A DNA stretch of 64,000 bases, taken from positions 4,979,563 to 5,043,562 of the forward strand of contig JAJEKV010000014.1 in the NCBI GenBank assembly GCA_021234155.1, written 5' to 3'. Below, piece by piece: positions 49,165 through 59,439 of this stretch; within the stretch, counting starts at the first letter, position 1, and every line of letters starts with the position of its first letter. Origin of the DNA: Isoetes taiwanensis (lineage: Eukaryota > Streptophyta > Lycopodiopsida > Isoetales > Isoetaceae). Below the pieces are notes generated by a model. The model saw only the letters and a program-made list of their open reading frames with translations, was not told the origin of the DNA and did not search any database. The position numbers and the translations under genes were made by a program.

Positions 49165-51299
49165 ATCTCTCTCAGATTCAGTGGAGTAGTCATCCGAGTA
49201 CGTAGTTAGAGGACGCCTCGAACCGTCAGCCGCAGGGTTGCGATTGGATGGCTCTCCAGCAATGTTTGCAGATCCCTCGCCGCCCCCGAGCCCCATGTCA
49301 TGCTCTAGACCTTCATTCATATCCGCCACTGCTTCCTATAAAAACCAAAAGAATATGGCGTTAATGTAGTTCATAGAATTATAATAATTTTCTACAACGC
49401 ACCCCCGCATTCCCGCGAAGTGGGAGAGTTCCCTCGTCGTATAACTGTTGATACAGATAAACAGCTCCACGTTCCGTGGCTACTTGTACGTGCTGCTTGT
49501 TAGGGGCAAACCCGTATAGATGTTCCTATGACAATATAACGAGTATTAGCTAGTGACATTTAAAGTTCTTATTAAAATTAATGTGAACTAATATAGCTCT
49601 TACGAATCTATGGAAAAACCCTTTTCGACCGCCGGAGCCCAAATGAGACGGCTTTCGCGTGCTTTTAGTTGCTTTGTCGGTCCGAGCTCTATGTTTGCTT
49701 TCTGGATCCTTTGCACGTTCGAATGCAATCTGATTGCAAGGCACACAACATTATCACAAGTTAAAGTGAACGAATGACAAAAAAAATAAGAAATACCTTG
49801 ATATCTTCCTTGTGGAGATTAAGTGGTTTAGGGACTTTTGACCAATCGCCTCCTTCTTTTTCGCAAGTCTGCTTCAGTTCCTTGACCACATGGTGCCTTT
49901 GACATAAATCGATAGATCAACGCAATATCAAAATAATAAAAACAAGACTATGACTAGGTCATGTACCTCCTTTTTCGTATAAGCTCGCCCATCGGCGAGC
50001 TTCTTCCGCTCAAACGCCTTTGCTTTTTCTATCTCCGGGAAACTCTGTTTCATTTTATTTTTGACGCCTCTATTTCGCGTTGGTCATAAGCGCCGAGCCA
50101 CTCCCCTATATACTGGCGGGAGGCCATAAACGAGAGATATTATTTGTGACCGCGTCCCTCAGTGTAGTATAAAAGACACTTCCCTCATCATCCTTCTTAG
50201 GAAGAGCGTCCCTGAAGCATAAATGGTGGGTATATAAAAGCGTGTTTATGTCTACCGTCAATATACATATCCCGTCCCGATTAAGAACCTTTTGAGCACT
50301 TTTACAATGTATTCTAAGTGAAGAGAATGAACAAAACAACAAATTTAGATGACAAAGTACTAATATTTAAGGTTGATATCTTAAATAATATGTTCACATA
50401 ACTTACATCAAAAATTATTATTAATATGATAGTCGGGTATATTCAGGGGCAAAATCACCCATGAGACTTACGTGTCTAAAACAAAGCGAAATGGACGCTC
50501 TTCTTCAGTGACACGTGGACGCCGTCGGGATCCTTCCCTCTCCAAGTCGGCGAGCGACCATGTTCTTCTGGATCCCTAACCCCGTGATGATCGTCGCGAT
50601 CTTGAACGCTAGAGTCTGTTGCTCCACTACTTCTTGACACGGGAAGTAATGAGAGAATGAGCATCTTTAACATGCCGCAACCAAAGAAATGTTTGGTACG
50701 TAGTGGATATATATTTACCCGCTGAAATCTTCCTCCAAGTTCCTTGCATTAGAAAAATCTATTCCCGCCTCTTGCCTAGAACGGGAGTCCATACTACGCC
50801 TAGCGTTCTCAATATTCTCGCGAGAACGTGGAGGCCAATAATCAACACTATGTCGTTGGGGAATAGGAGCGAGGTCTGCCTAACCGGGCGTTGGTGTCAA
50901 AGAGGCAAAATATGTCGCAATTTGGTCTCTCGGGGAGACATGTTTTATGAGGAAGGCGTGGAGCTATGCGGAGGAGGCTGCGAAGCACAAATATCATGCA
51001 AAAAACAATTCATTTATTTATTATTTTTATAAAAAGCTATCTTAATACCCAAACCCCGCTAGTGTAGTGATAGGTGGAGGTTGGCGCTTTGGAGGAACAT
51101 CGCCACGATTGCCCCTACCTCGTGGAGTCCTCCTCCTATTTTCTCTAAACTCGTCCCTTTCCTCTACACAACAAATTAAAACTCCATGCATAAACTCACA
51201 TACCTAATTAGAGGGTAAAAGCGCATAATAAAAACTATATAAATACTTACCTTCGCCTTGCTCATTCTCCTCGCGATTATTGCGATTACCTCTATTCAT
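49165..51299 (-). CDS. spliced CACTA-associated gene (TNPA-like candidate)
   Basis: A chain of minus-strand exons can be read. MNRGNRNNREENEQGE (51299, GTAAGTA donor) is followed by ERDEFRENRRRTPRGRGNRG (near 51160), SVDYWPPRSRENIENARRSM (near 50850) and SRRRPRVTEEERPFRF near 50500. Then come MASRQYIGEWLGAYDQREIE near 50130, SFPEIEKAKAFERKKLADGR near 50030 and ELKQTCEKEGGDWSKVPKPL near 49880. The 3' exons are IAFERAKDPESKHRARTDKA near 49730, LYGFAPNKQHVQVATERGAV near 49510, and an acidic end EAVADMNEGLEHDMGLGG...ESERD-stop (49336-49165). Layout and charge resemble the Ptta/En-Spm (TNPA-type) family of CACTA elements, but this rests on gestalt. At least one frameshift (near 50050) suggests decay. 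Confidence 0.45.
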
Positions 51300-51423
51300 C
51301 ACGAGAAAAAAGAGCACACCTAGATCAAAAGAAATTGTGAGAGAAACATTTGATAACCATGAATGATATTGGTTGCAATAATAGAATGATACTTACAAAC
51401 CATAGAGATGAAAAATAGTATTT

Positions 51424-51639
51424 TCATGGTTCAAATGTGCCACTAATGAGCCCCGTGGACTTATCGCAGCCTTGGACGCCTTGACCTTGGCCCAGAGGGG
51501 GAGACGATAACGCCATGAATATTGCATCAGCAGAAAAGAGAGCCACAATGAGAAAAACCGCTAAGAATTGAGCCTCCGCCATGACTATATATATTAATTT
51601 GAACATAACGAGAATTAGCGAGAGAAAAGCTTTGAACAA
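51424..51639 (-). CDS. small ORF with signal-peptide-like start
   Basis: From the internal Met at 51582 the frame reads MAEAQFLAVFLIVALFSADA, a good hydrophobic signal sequence, then a short Gly/Ser/Pro-rich tail of about 30 residues with a single Cys and a stop. An upstream in-frame Met adds another hydrophobic run. It is isolated and has no recognised family. It may be chance. Confidence 0.25.
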   Translation of the reverse strand: MFKAFLSLILVMFKLIYIVMAEAQFLAVFLIVALFSADAIFMALSSPPLGQGQGVQGCDKSTGLISGTFEP

Positions 51640-51769
51640 GTGTCTTTGAATAAATACCTAAATTTATATTCTTATATTCTTATTTATATTAGAAAAGTAT
51701 CTCGTATATATATGTATGGGGTGCATATCGAACTCTAGGTTGCCATATTATCGGGCCATGTATCATGTC

Positions 51770-52010
51770 ATACAATCAACCCTAAATTATCCCACGGCAT
51801 TTTTAGTGCCACATCATGAAACCCTACGCTATGCGGTGGCACATCATCAAACCCTAGGTTGTGTCACGTCGCGACTTCCTATTGCCACATCATAGTAAGT
51901 GCCATGTCATCAAACCCTAGCTTGCGTGTGCCACATCATCAAACCCTAGATTGTGCCACATGGCATTTACAATCTAGGGTAGCACACAAAACCTAGGGTT
52001 TGACGCCCCA
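51770..52010. repeat. AAACCCTA-box repeats
   Basis: GCCACATCATCAAACCCTAG-type units recur four times (about 51810-51955) with AAACCCTA each time. Two inverted boxes (TCTAGGGT, CCTAGGGTTTG) follow at 51970-52000. AAACCCTA resembles the plant telo-box. Confidence 0.75.
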
Positions 52011-52210
52011 GAGCGACACTTTATCTACAAGTTATGATTAATAATTTATTTACCATTAATAATAATTTTTTTGATTAATAAATTACTTTTTTCATTAGTA
52101 ATTTTGAATAAAAAACATTTATTGGTTGCAACAAGCCTCAAATAGGAAGACAAAATTATATTAATCACTTCTTGCAAGCATTTAACAGTAGCTTAGCCAT
52201 CTCAAGTGGA

Positions 52211-53165
52211 TCACCACACTTCATATGTCGTCTCTCTCTCACAACTATATCGGAAGAAAGCCCCGCCATCGACGACGCAAATAGATGGGCGATCCATGTG
52301 CACCAGCTCTCTATCCATCATCATTTGGACCTTCATATGTTGGATGATGTCCAATGTGCTAGAGTATCGGTCGGTTGGGTTTATCTCAACACACAACCCC
52401 ATAAGCCGCATTGCCTGGACAAAATCAAGGAGCATCTCGTAAATGTAGCCCAGGGAATATATGTCAGATATCTCATGCCCCCATGATGCTTGGTCATCTG
52501 ATGATGATGTAAAAACTCTCTTCTCCCACCAAGGATATCGCACCGTTCCATCTTGTAGTGTATAACGGCTCTTCAATTTGGGCATTCGCTCCTTGCAAAA
52601 AAAACGGAGGGTCGTGTCCCAATCACCAATAGCCACCCACACATTTGTAAGGGAGTCGTCAAAATGGAGTTTGACCCTTTTGCAATTGAGCTTTGTATGT
52701 GTCCAACCTGGAGCGTGGATGGCATAGACTCCTTCTGCAAGAGCGAGAGCTATTTCTGGGATGTACTTATACACGAGTCTCATTTTGGCTTTCCACTCCG
52801 CACTTATCTTCATATCAGCCCTTCTTGGAGCACTATGCATTGCATTTGACCATCTCCTATAAGAAGAGAATTGGCTCGGAAGATGGTCAAGTAATTCTGC
52901 AAAGGTTCCTCCATTCATGAATGGCAAGACTACCATTGGTCCCTGTGGCTCATCTCCACAAAAGACCTCAGGGGCAAGTCCAAGGGGTGTGGCCAATGCT
53001 GGACTTGGGCTCTTGAAACGGATATACTTGTCAGCCAACAACCATGATCACGGCTCTATCTTGGCCTCTCCACACAATGCCCGATTATAATAATCATCTT
53101 GATTAAAGTACGTGGTTCCCAAGATCCGGATTTGGTATATCCGCGGTCTTGTTTACTACCAATGC
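52211..53165 (-). pseudogene. captured pseudokinase fragment
   Basis: The frame 53041-52211 is about 276 residues. It shows a kinase-like fold pattern: GPMVVLPFMNGGTFAELLDH (hinge), IALALAEGVYAIHAPGWTHT, then KLNCKRVKLHF where HxDxKxxN is expected, IGDWDTTLRF where DFG is expected, and SDIYSLGYIYEMLLDFVQAM (helix F). The catalytic Asp of the HRD motif is absent (HTKLN) and the DFG is replaced by GDWD, so it could not phosphorylate. Upstream text TTYFNQDDYYNRALCGEAKI continues the N-lobe but is cut by a stop (TGA where Trp is plausible). It lies inside the CACTA-like element, consistent with gene-fragment capture. Confidence 0.55.
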
Positions 53166-53168
53166 ACT

Positions 53169-53765
53169 TTACAACTCCAACAAGATCCACGGGAATCTTT
53201 GTCGATAAATGACACATTTATCATGAGCATGTAATGATAATCTAGCCACTGCACCAATAGAGCTCCCACCATGGATAAGACTATCTAACTCCTTCACCTG
53301 TTCATCATTGAGACTGCTACTGGCCATCTTGTGATCTTTGCGTCGGACCTTTGCACTTCGCCACGAATTAGCCCATCGTCCCACGTATGCCTCAGCATAG
53401 GGGCTCATAAGTGGCACTTTATACTTAAGTAGCATCCTCAATTCTGGCTCAGGATTGCAAACCCAAGACTTTAAGTTCTTTCTCATCATATCTTCCAACT
53501 CAGACTCATGCTCTGGCCACCTCCCACATAATTCAGACCGACATTCTTTCTCAACTGATGCTACAAAATGGTTAATTCGATCATCAGTTTGCATATGTCG
53601 TTTCGGGTCGGTCTGTGCGCATATTTGATTGATGAGGATGCGCCTAATTTCACTAAGCATCTCTGTCCTTACTGAGGCCATTTTTATGCCTATAAACAAA
53701 ACAAAATAATGAATACAAAAGCCAAGCATGCACAAAGTAAATGCAACATAATACGACAATATCAA
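53169..53765 (-). CDS. hydrophilic unknown ORF upstream of the pseudokinase
   Basis: The likely start is MASVRTEMLSEIRRILINQI at about 53681. The ORF contains FVASVEKECRSELCGRWPEH and SYAEAYVGRWANSW-like text, then a basic segment and SSLNDEQVKELDSLIHGGSS, ending at 53169. No family is recognised. Other frames near the 3' end carry VDLVGVVKCIGSKQ, so a frameshift probably separates it from the pseudokinase, and the two may derive from one captured gene. Confidence 0.4.
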   Translation of the reverse strand: MILSYYVAFTLCMLGFCIHYFVLFIGIKMASVRTEMLSEIRRILINQICAQTDPKRHMQTDDRINHFVASVEKECRSELCGRWPEHESELEDMMRKNLKSWVCNPEPELRMLLKYKVPLMSPYAEAYVGRWANSWRSAKVRRKDHKMASSSLNDEQVKELDSLIHGGSSIGAVARLSLHAHDKCVIYRQRFPWILLEL

Positions 53766-54310
53766 ACATGTATGCAGACCATATAATCATTACTTATAAC
53801 ACGCCCTATGGCGACTAATACCTTATCCGATCCCCCCGGTCCCAAAAGCAAGAAAAAAAGGAAGAAGAAACAAGAAAAACTAAATAGGTTAGATTAGGGT
53901 ATTCAGACCCACGGTCAATTTACATTAAATATTACTAGTTAATTAGTTAGCGATAGTCCCTAAATTTAGTTAACTTTTTTAACCAAAAACACTACCTAAA
54001 CTTATCTTCGCACCTTGTTCGGATTAGTTAGCAAAATTAACTAAAAATTAACTAAATTAGAAATTAGCACTATAGAGGTCACTTTAAGTTTAGTTAATTG
54101 TACATATAATTTTTTATGCCTTTGGCTAACTTAACTAGACATGTTCGAAATAATTTAGTTAATTAGTTAAGTTATTTTTTTTTACCAAAGCTTTTAGTGC
54201 GAATTAGTACTACATTAAGTTAGCCTAACCTATTTTTTTTTTAACTAGCACGGGTGTGAAGGGAATCATCCAGTTACTGTTAACTTAACCTAGCCCTAGC
54301 TACCTCTAGC
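53766..54310. repeat. AT-rich tract with TTAGTTAA motifs
   Basis: TTAGTTAA and TTAACTTA-like words recur many times between about 53930 and 54300. No coding signal. Confidence 0.55.
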
Positions 54311-54319
54311 TAAAACTGA

Positions 54320-54725
54320 CAATAAACGTGAACTAAGGCCCGAACACCTGGTCCTCCCCCACTTTCATGGTGGAGCCATGTCATGTCCTTGCCGTAGCCA
54401 CATCTACCTAAGAATGAGAAGAAAAGTGGACTTGGACCCGGACACCTAGTCCTCTCCACGCAAGGTGGAGCCGACCGTGCCCTTGAACAAGCCACTACAA
54501 TTTTATTTTAAACCTAAAAAATAACAAGTGGAACTGGAAGTGGACTTGAACCCGGGTACGTGGTCCTCTCCACTCTAGGTGGAGCCGACCGTGCCCTTGA
54601 ACAAGCCACTCATTAACCTAGGAAACATTTATGATTGTAGTGAAAGTGGACTTCGAACCCGGGTACATGGTCCTCCCCACTCTAGGGGGAGCCGACCCGT
54701 GCCTTTGAACAAGCCACTCCATCAA
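54320..54725 (-). repeat. four tandem modules with tRNA B-box-like sites
   Basis: Units start near 54335, 54425, 54535 and 54645. On the minus strand each has AGTGGCTTGTTCAAGGGCAC, then GTCGGCTCCACC, and about 40 bp on GTACCCGGGTTCAAGTCCAC. The last is a near-consensus Pol III B box (GGTTCAAGTCC); the A-box match is weak. SINE-like units reiterated inside the CACTA-like element. Confidence 0.55.
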
Positions 54726-54839
54726 TTTTTTTAACCTACTTAAAACTATAAAAATAAAATGCAAGTGCGATCAACTACTTACCAAAATAAGGACGCGTGT
54801 ACAAGATCCTGTCGGGTCCAAATCGTAATAGAAAGCTAC

Positions 54840-55650
54840 AACAGAAGTAACAAAGCATTAGAAGAATAAGAACAAAGAAGAAAAGATCAAGAAGAAAGAA
54901 AGGAAAAAAGGGGGGGGGATAGAAAACAAGAGATAGAAATAAAACAAGAGAAAGAAATAAGAGAATAGAAGGGAAGAAATAAGGATAGAATAGAGAAGAA
55001 ATAAGAGAAGAAACAAAAAAGAATGAAGAAAAATAAGAGGAAATAAGAGAAGGGAAGGGAATAGAATGGAAGGAAGAAATAAGGGAAGGGAAAGAAAAGG
55101 ATCGAATGGAAAGTGAGGAAGAAATGTGAAGAATAAGAAACAAATGAAGAATGAAGAAATGAAATTAAAAAGAATGAAGAATAAGAAATGAAAAAAAATG
55201 AAGAATAAGGAAGGGAAGAGAAGAAAGAAATGAGGGAAGGGAGGGGAAAGGAGAAAGAATGGAAATGAGAAACAAATGAGAAAGCATGAGAAAGAAATGA
55301 GAAAGAAATGAGAAAGCATGAGAAAGAAATGAGAAAGCAAGAAATGAGAAAGAATGAGGAAGAATGAGAAAGAGTGAGGAATAAAGAATGAGAAAGCATG
55401 AGGAAGAAAGAAATGAGAAAGAATGAGAAAGAAATGAGGAAAGAAGAAATATGGGAAGAAAGAATGAGGAAAGCATGAAGCATGGAAGAAGGAGGAAGAA
55501 ATGAAGCATGAGGAAGAATGAGGAAGAAATGAAGCATGAGGAAGAAAGAAGGAGGAAGAATGAATGAGGCATGGAAGAATGGGAAGAAAAAAAATCAAGA
55601 ACAAAGAAGAAGAGGAAGGAAAGGAAACCAAAAAAAGAGGAAGGTTGGGC
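54840..55650. repeat. 800-bp purine-only-like strand (GGAAGAAATGAG types)
   Basis: The plus strand is almost entirely A and G with scattered T (GAAATGAGAAAGCATGAG, AGGAAGAAAGAAATGAG). The minus strand gives long Phe/Ser/Leu frames (55652-54858) that are artefacts. Confidence 0.95.
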
Positions 55651-55824
55651 ATGCACCATTCAATCCAAAAAACCTATTCAATCTAAAAAACATGATATAC
55701 TAACCTTAGAATAGTTGCTTGCAGGTAGATCAGGGTACTAGCGCCGTGGATCGCCCAAGAACCTCGAAGAAGTAGGGCAAAAAGAAGTTCCGGAAAAGCC
55801 GGCCGCCCGCGGGTTCAAAATATT

Positions 55825-55925
55825 ACAGAGCGTCGCGTCGCATGCGATGTTATTTCAAATCCGTATAAATACGTATAAATACGGTCTTACGTCGTATGCG
55901 ACGTCCCCGCGACGTATTTTGTTAT
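55825..55925. repeat. right subterminal motifs of the CACTA-like element
   Basis: CGTCGCATGCGATG, CGTCGTATGCGACG and GCGACGTATTTTGTTATAGC occur together, mirroring the left-end motifs. Confidence 0.65.
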
Positions 55926-56039
55926 AGCGATGTTATTTTTTTTTGCATCTTTTTTTAATGTGATGCTCATTAAAGTTTGTCCCTAGGCTTATTTGAACAG
56001 TCTTGAGGCATGCATGCAGTCAATCACATTCCAGATTCT

Positions 56040-59000
56040 ATTACTACCAGCGAAAATTGTATGAGCGAAGTCGAATCGCCGTTCCTGGGGACGGTCGCCC
56101 CAGGACGCTTCGCGGTTTGACAGGTTCTCCCGAACCGATCTTGGATTTTTTTGGTCCTGTTCGGAGCTGGATCCTTGAACGGAGGATTCAACGGTCGGAT
56201 ATATAGGGGAACCGAAGCCGGAGGGTGTTCATTGCCTCTGATCCCCTGTGGCGCGGCGAGGGATTTTGCCTCCGAGAACGTTTTTGGGGTCCGTCTCCTG
56301 GGGACGGGACTCTCCCCTCTACTGAGGTGGCCATTCAAAGTCCTCGCCTTGTTTGACTTGGGGAAGGGTGCCAGTCATGCTTGCCCAACAACGGGCTGCC
56401 CGGACCGTTCTAACCCCAACGCTTGGGTCTGGACCTTATCCGAAAATTTTGGAAATTTTCCTGTATGCTGGTGATGACCATGGAAGCCAGCTGACCAAAA
56501 ACCATAATTTAATTCCATGCCATGCATTAACTACGAATTTATGAACCATAAATGCAATAAAATGCATAACTAAAAGAGTGTGCATCGAAAAAAGGCGAGT
56601 CTTTGACCAGGGGGGCAACAAGGCGGTGCGGACACATTAAAAAAATTTCCACTTGGAAAGCAATCTTTCAACAAGGTACAATTGTTTCTGAGAAACAAAA
56701 CCAGTTCATTACAAGTTAGTTATGCCATCCATGTCAAATAGCTTTAGGGAGCAGAAAAACCAAAACAAAAACCCTTCTAGAATCGGCAAGTCCACGGGGT
56801 TTACGTTTGGGAGGCCCTCTCCTTTGTCGATTTGGTTGGGACCTTCTTGCGCCGTGTCTTGACATGGAGTGGGGGTGTTGACCTTGAGTCGGGACCCTAA
56901 ACGCCCCCGAAGTTGCTTGCCCCTAATTCAGTTCATTACAAGTTAATTATGCCATCCATGTCAAATAGCTTTAGGGAGCAAATTCATGAACAAGGGCATT
57001 CTCTCTATCCATATGCCTTGATATTTGAAACACAACCATCATCACAAGCAACCAAATCTAACCCCCCTCCCAACCCGCACTAGTCTTTTGCTTTTACAGA
57101 ATCATTTATCTTCATTCTAGTAGTTATGATGCTTTTACGTAATCATTTATCTTCATTCTAATAGTTATGATGCTTATATTCTCAATGCAATCTTAGACCA
57201 AGTATAACGTCCCAATGAGCCAAGGTCAACCCCAAGTACAACGATCCCACAAACTCCATTCCTTTGACCTTAGCTAACCCTTTGACCTAGACCTTCTCCA
57301 AAAATTTCGAAAATTGGGTCAGGTCTTTGGAGATGGATTAGGAATCAAACCCGCAAAAATCAGAATTTATTTTCGTACAATGCATTAATTGCGAATTTAT
57401 GAATGTCTTGCCACCGCAAAAGCCCCCTACTTCTACTTGCCACATCGGAGGAGGACAGGCCCAAACTCCGCTCGTCCCGTTCCCTTGCTCCGTATTCTCG
57501 GCTGCGGCTTCTCGGCCAGTCCCAAGTGCAATGACCAAGTCTCCGGCCCCCAAAACGCAAACCCTTCTAGAACACGGCAACCCACGGGGTTTACGTTTTG
57601 GAGGCCCCTCTCCTTGTCGGTTCGGGGGGACCTTGCGCCGCGTGACTTGACGTGGAGTGGGGGTGTTGGCGCTTGAGCACGGACCCTAAAATCCCCCTAA
57701 GCCGCTTGCCCGAATTTCCTCTCCCCAAGGCCATGGGGGCCGGACGAGGCGACCTCCCCTCTCCTAATCAGCGATTTGGCTCGCCAATGGACTCGAAACG
57801 TCGACATTGCCACAGGAACAAGTTCCGTGGCGAAGACCACCCGACCTCTAAGAAGCCCAAAGTAGCTCACTTCCATCACACTCGTAGTCAATTGGCCTAA
57901 GATGTGGATCTGCGGGATCTTTGTCGTGGAGGGCGTGAGTGTTTCTTTCTTTTACAAAACCGACCTTGTAACTTGCTCCCTAGGGTAATTTAAGCCATTC
58001 GGACGATTTGGCGGTCGATTTGCCATTCCGAACCTCCCGGTGCGAACGACAAGACAACTGCGGTTTCTACAAGGCCGACCTCGGGGCCTCCAGCGGTTTT
58101 GACAAGTTCTCCCGGACGGATATGGAATTTTTTTGGGCCTTCGAAGAGGGGCCCCGAGCGGAGGATCCAACGGTCGGATAGGGGCACCGGCTCGGGAGGG
58201 TGGTCATTAGCGTGCGGCCCCCGGGGGAGCGCTGCCAGGAAGGGCTGCCTCGGGAACTTTTTTGGATCCCGCCTCTTGGGGTCCGGACTCTCCCCTCTTG
58301 TGAGGGATCCCTGCAAGGTCCTGGCCTCGTTTGACTTGGGGAAGGGTGCCAGCTCGGTTGCCCTGCAACGGGCTGTCCCGACCGTTCTAATGCTAACCCT
58401 TTGACCTAGACCTTCTCCGAAAATTTTGAAAATTGGGCTGTGTGCTGGAGATGAATTAGGAATCCAGCTGGCAAAAAATCAGAATTTATTTTCGTACAAT
58501 GCATTAATTACGAATTTATGAATGTCTTGCCACTGCAAAAGCGCCCCCCGACTTCTACTTGCCACATCGGGAGGAGGACAGGCCCAAACTCCGCTCCGTC
58601 AGTTCCCCTTGCTCCGTAATCTCGGCTGCAGCTTCTCGGCCAGGTCCCAAGTGCAACAGACCAAGTCTCGGCCCCCAAAACGCAAACCCTTCTAGAACCT
58701 GGCAACCCACAGGGTTTACGTTTTGGAGGCCCTCTCCTGTCGATTCAAAGGGACCTTGCGGGACCGGACTTGGCGTGGAGTGGGGGTGTTGGCGCCAGAA
58801 ACACGGACCCCTAAATCCCCCCTAAGCTGCTTGCCCCGAATTTCCTCTCCCCAAGGCCCTGGGGACGGACGGGCGACCTCCCCTCTCCGGAACTGCGATT
58901 TGGCTCTGCCAATGGACTCAGAACGTCGACGTTGCCCTAGGGACCAAGTTCTGTGGCCAGAAGACCAAAACTCGGCCCCCAAAACAAAAACCCTTCTAGA

Positions 59001-59439
59001 ATCTGGCAAGTCACAGGGTTTACGTTTCGGAGGCCCTCTCCTTGTCGGTTTGGTGGGACCTTGCAGGTGTCTTGACATGGAGTGGGGGTGTGTTGGCCTT
59101 GAGCTGGGACCCTAAACTCCCCCGGAAGTTGCTTGCCCCAATTGAGTTCATTACAAGTTAATTATGCCATCCATGTCAAATAGCTTTAGGGGCGGTCCAT
59201 CCCGTTGAACAAGGGCATTCTCTCTATCCATATGCCTTGATCTTTGAAACACAACCATCATCACAAGCAACCAAATCTAACCCCCAAACCCGCACTAGTC
59301 TTTTGCTTTTCTGTAATCATTTATCTTCATTCTAGTAGTTATGATGCTTTTCTGTAATCATTTATCTTCATTCTAATAGTTATGATGCTTATATTCTCAA
59401 TGCAATCTTAGACCAAGTATAACGTCCAGCGAGCCAAGG
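56040..59439. repeat. mosaic of reiterated GC-rich blocks
   Basis: Blocks recur in shuffled order. Block A (GGATCCAACGGTCGGATA..., TGACTTGGGGAAGGGTGCCA) lies at 56070-56560 and 58110-58530, with its end alone at 57285-57410. Block D (CTTGCCACCGCAAAAGCCCC) is at 57410 and 58530. Block B (CCCTTCTAGAA...GGTTTACGTTTTGGAGGCCC) is at 56775, 57560, 58680 and 58975. Block E (AATTTCCTCTCCCCAAGGCC) is at 57700 and 58840. Block C (CATTACAAGTTAATTATGCC to AGACCAAGTATAACGTCC) is at 56930-57215 and 59150-59430. Short open frames on both strands are not conserved between copies, so no gene is called. Confidence 0.8.

Larger units (their letters stand above)
48493..55945. mobile_element. CACTA-like DNA transposon with captured sequence
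   Basis: The left end reads CACAACAAGAAAAGGGTCAT then TTAGCGACG, closely matching the plant CACTA terminus CACTACAAGAAA...TTTAGCGACG (from general knowledge). Subterminal DNA on the left (48510-48930) and right (55825-55925) is packed with CGTCGCATGCGACG-type motifs, and the left also with ACACGTGG. The right end is poorly defined: GTTATAGCGATGTTATTTTT followed by T-runs near 55910-55945, with no clear CTTGTAGTG. Inside are a spliced minus-strand transposon-type gene, a degraded pseudokinase, tRNA-like tandem repeats and a purine tract. The TNPD-type transposase was not seen, so the element was probably non-autonomous. Confidence 0.6.

Noticed and set aside
54775-55659. Several 120-264-residue Phe/Ser-rich minus-strand frames resembling membrane proteins
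   Set aside because: They are translations of the purine-rich tract; all frames are open because stop codons need T on the minus-strand complement pattern that is rare here.
56003-59115. Open frames up to 130 residues in the GC-rich mosaic
   Set aside because: Frames are not maintained between copies of the same block and no domain is visible. I also considered ribosomal DNA spacer but found no rRNA sequence.
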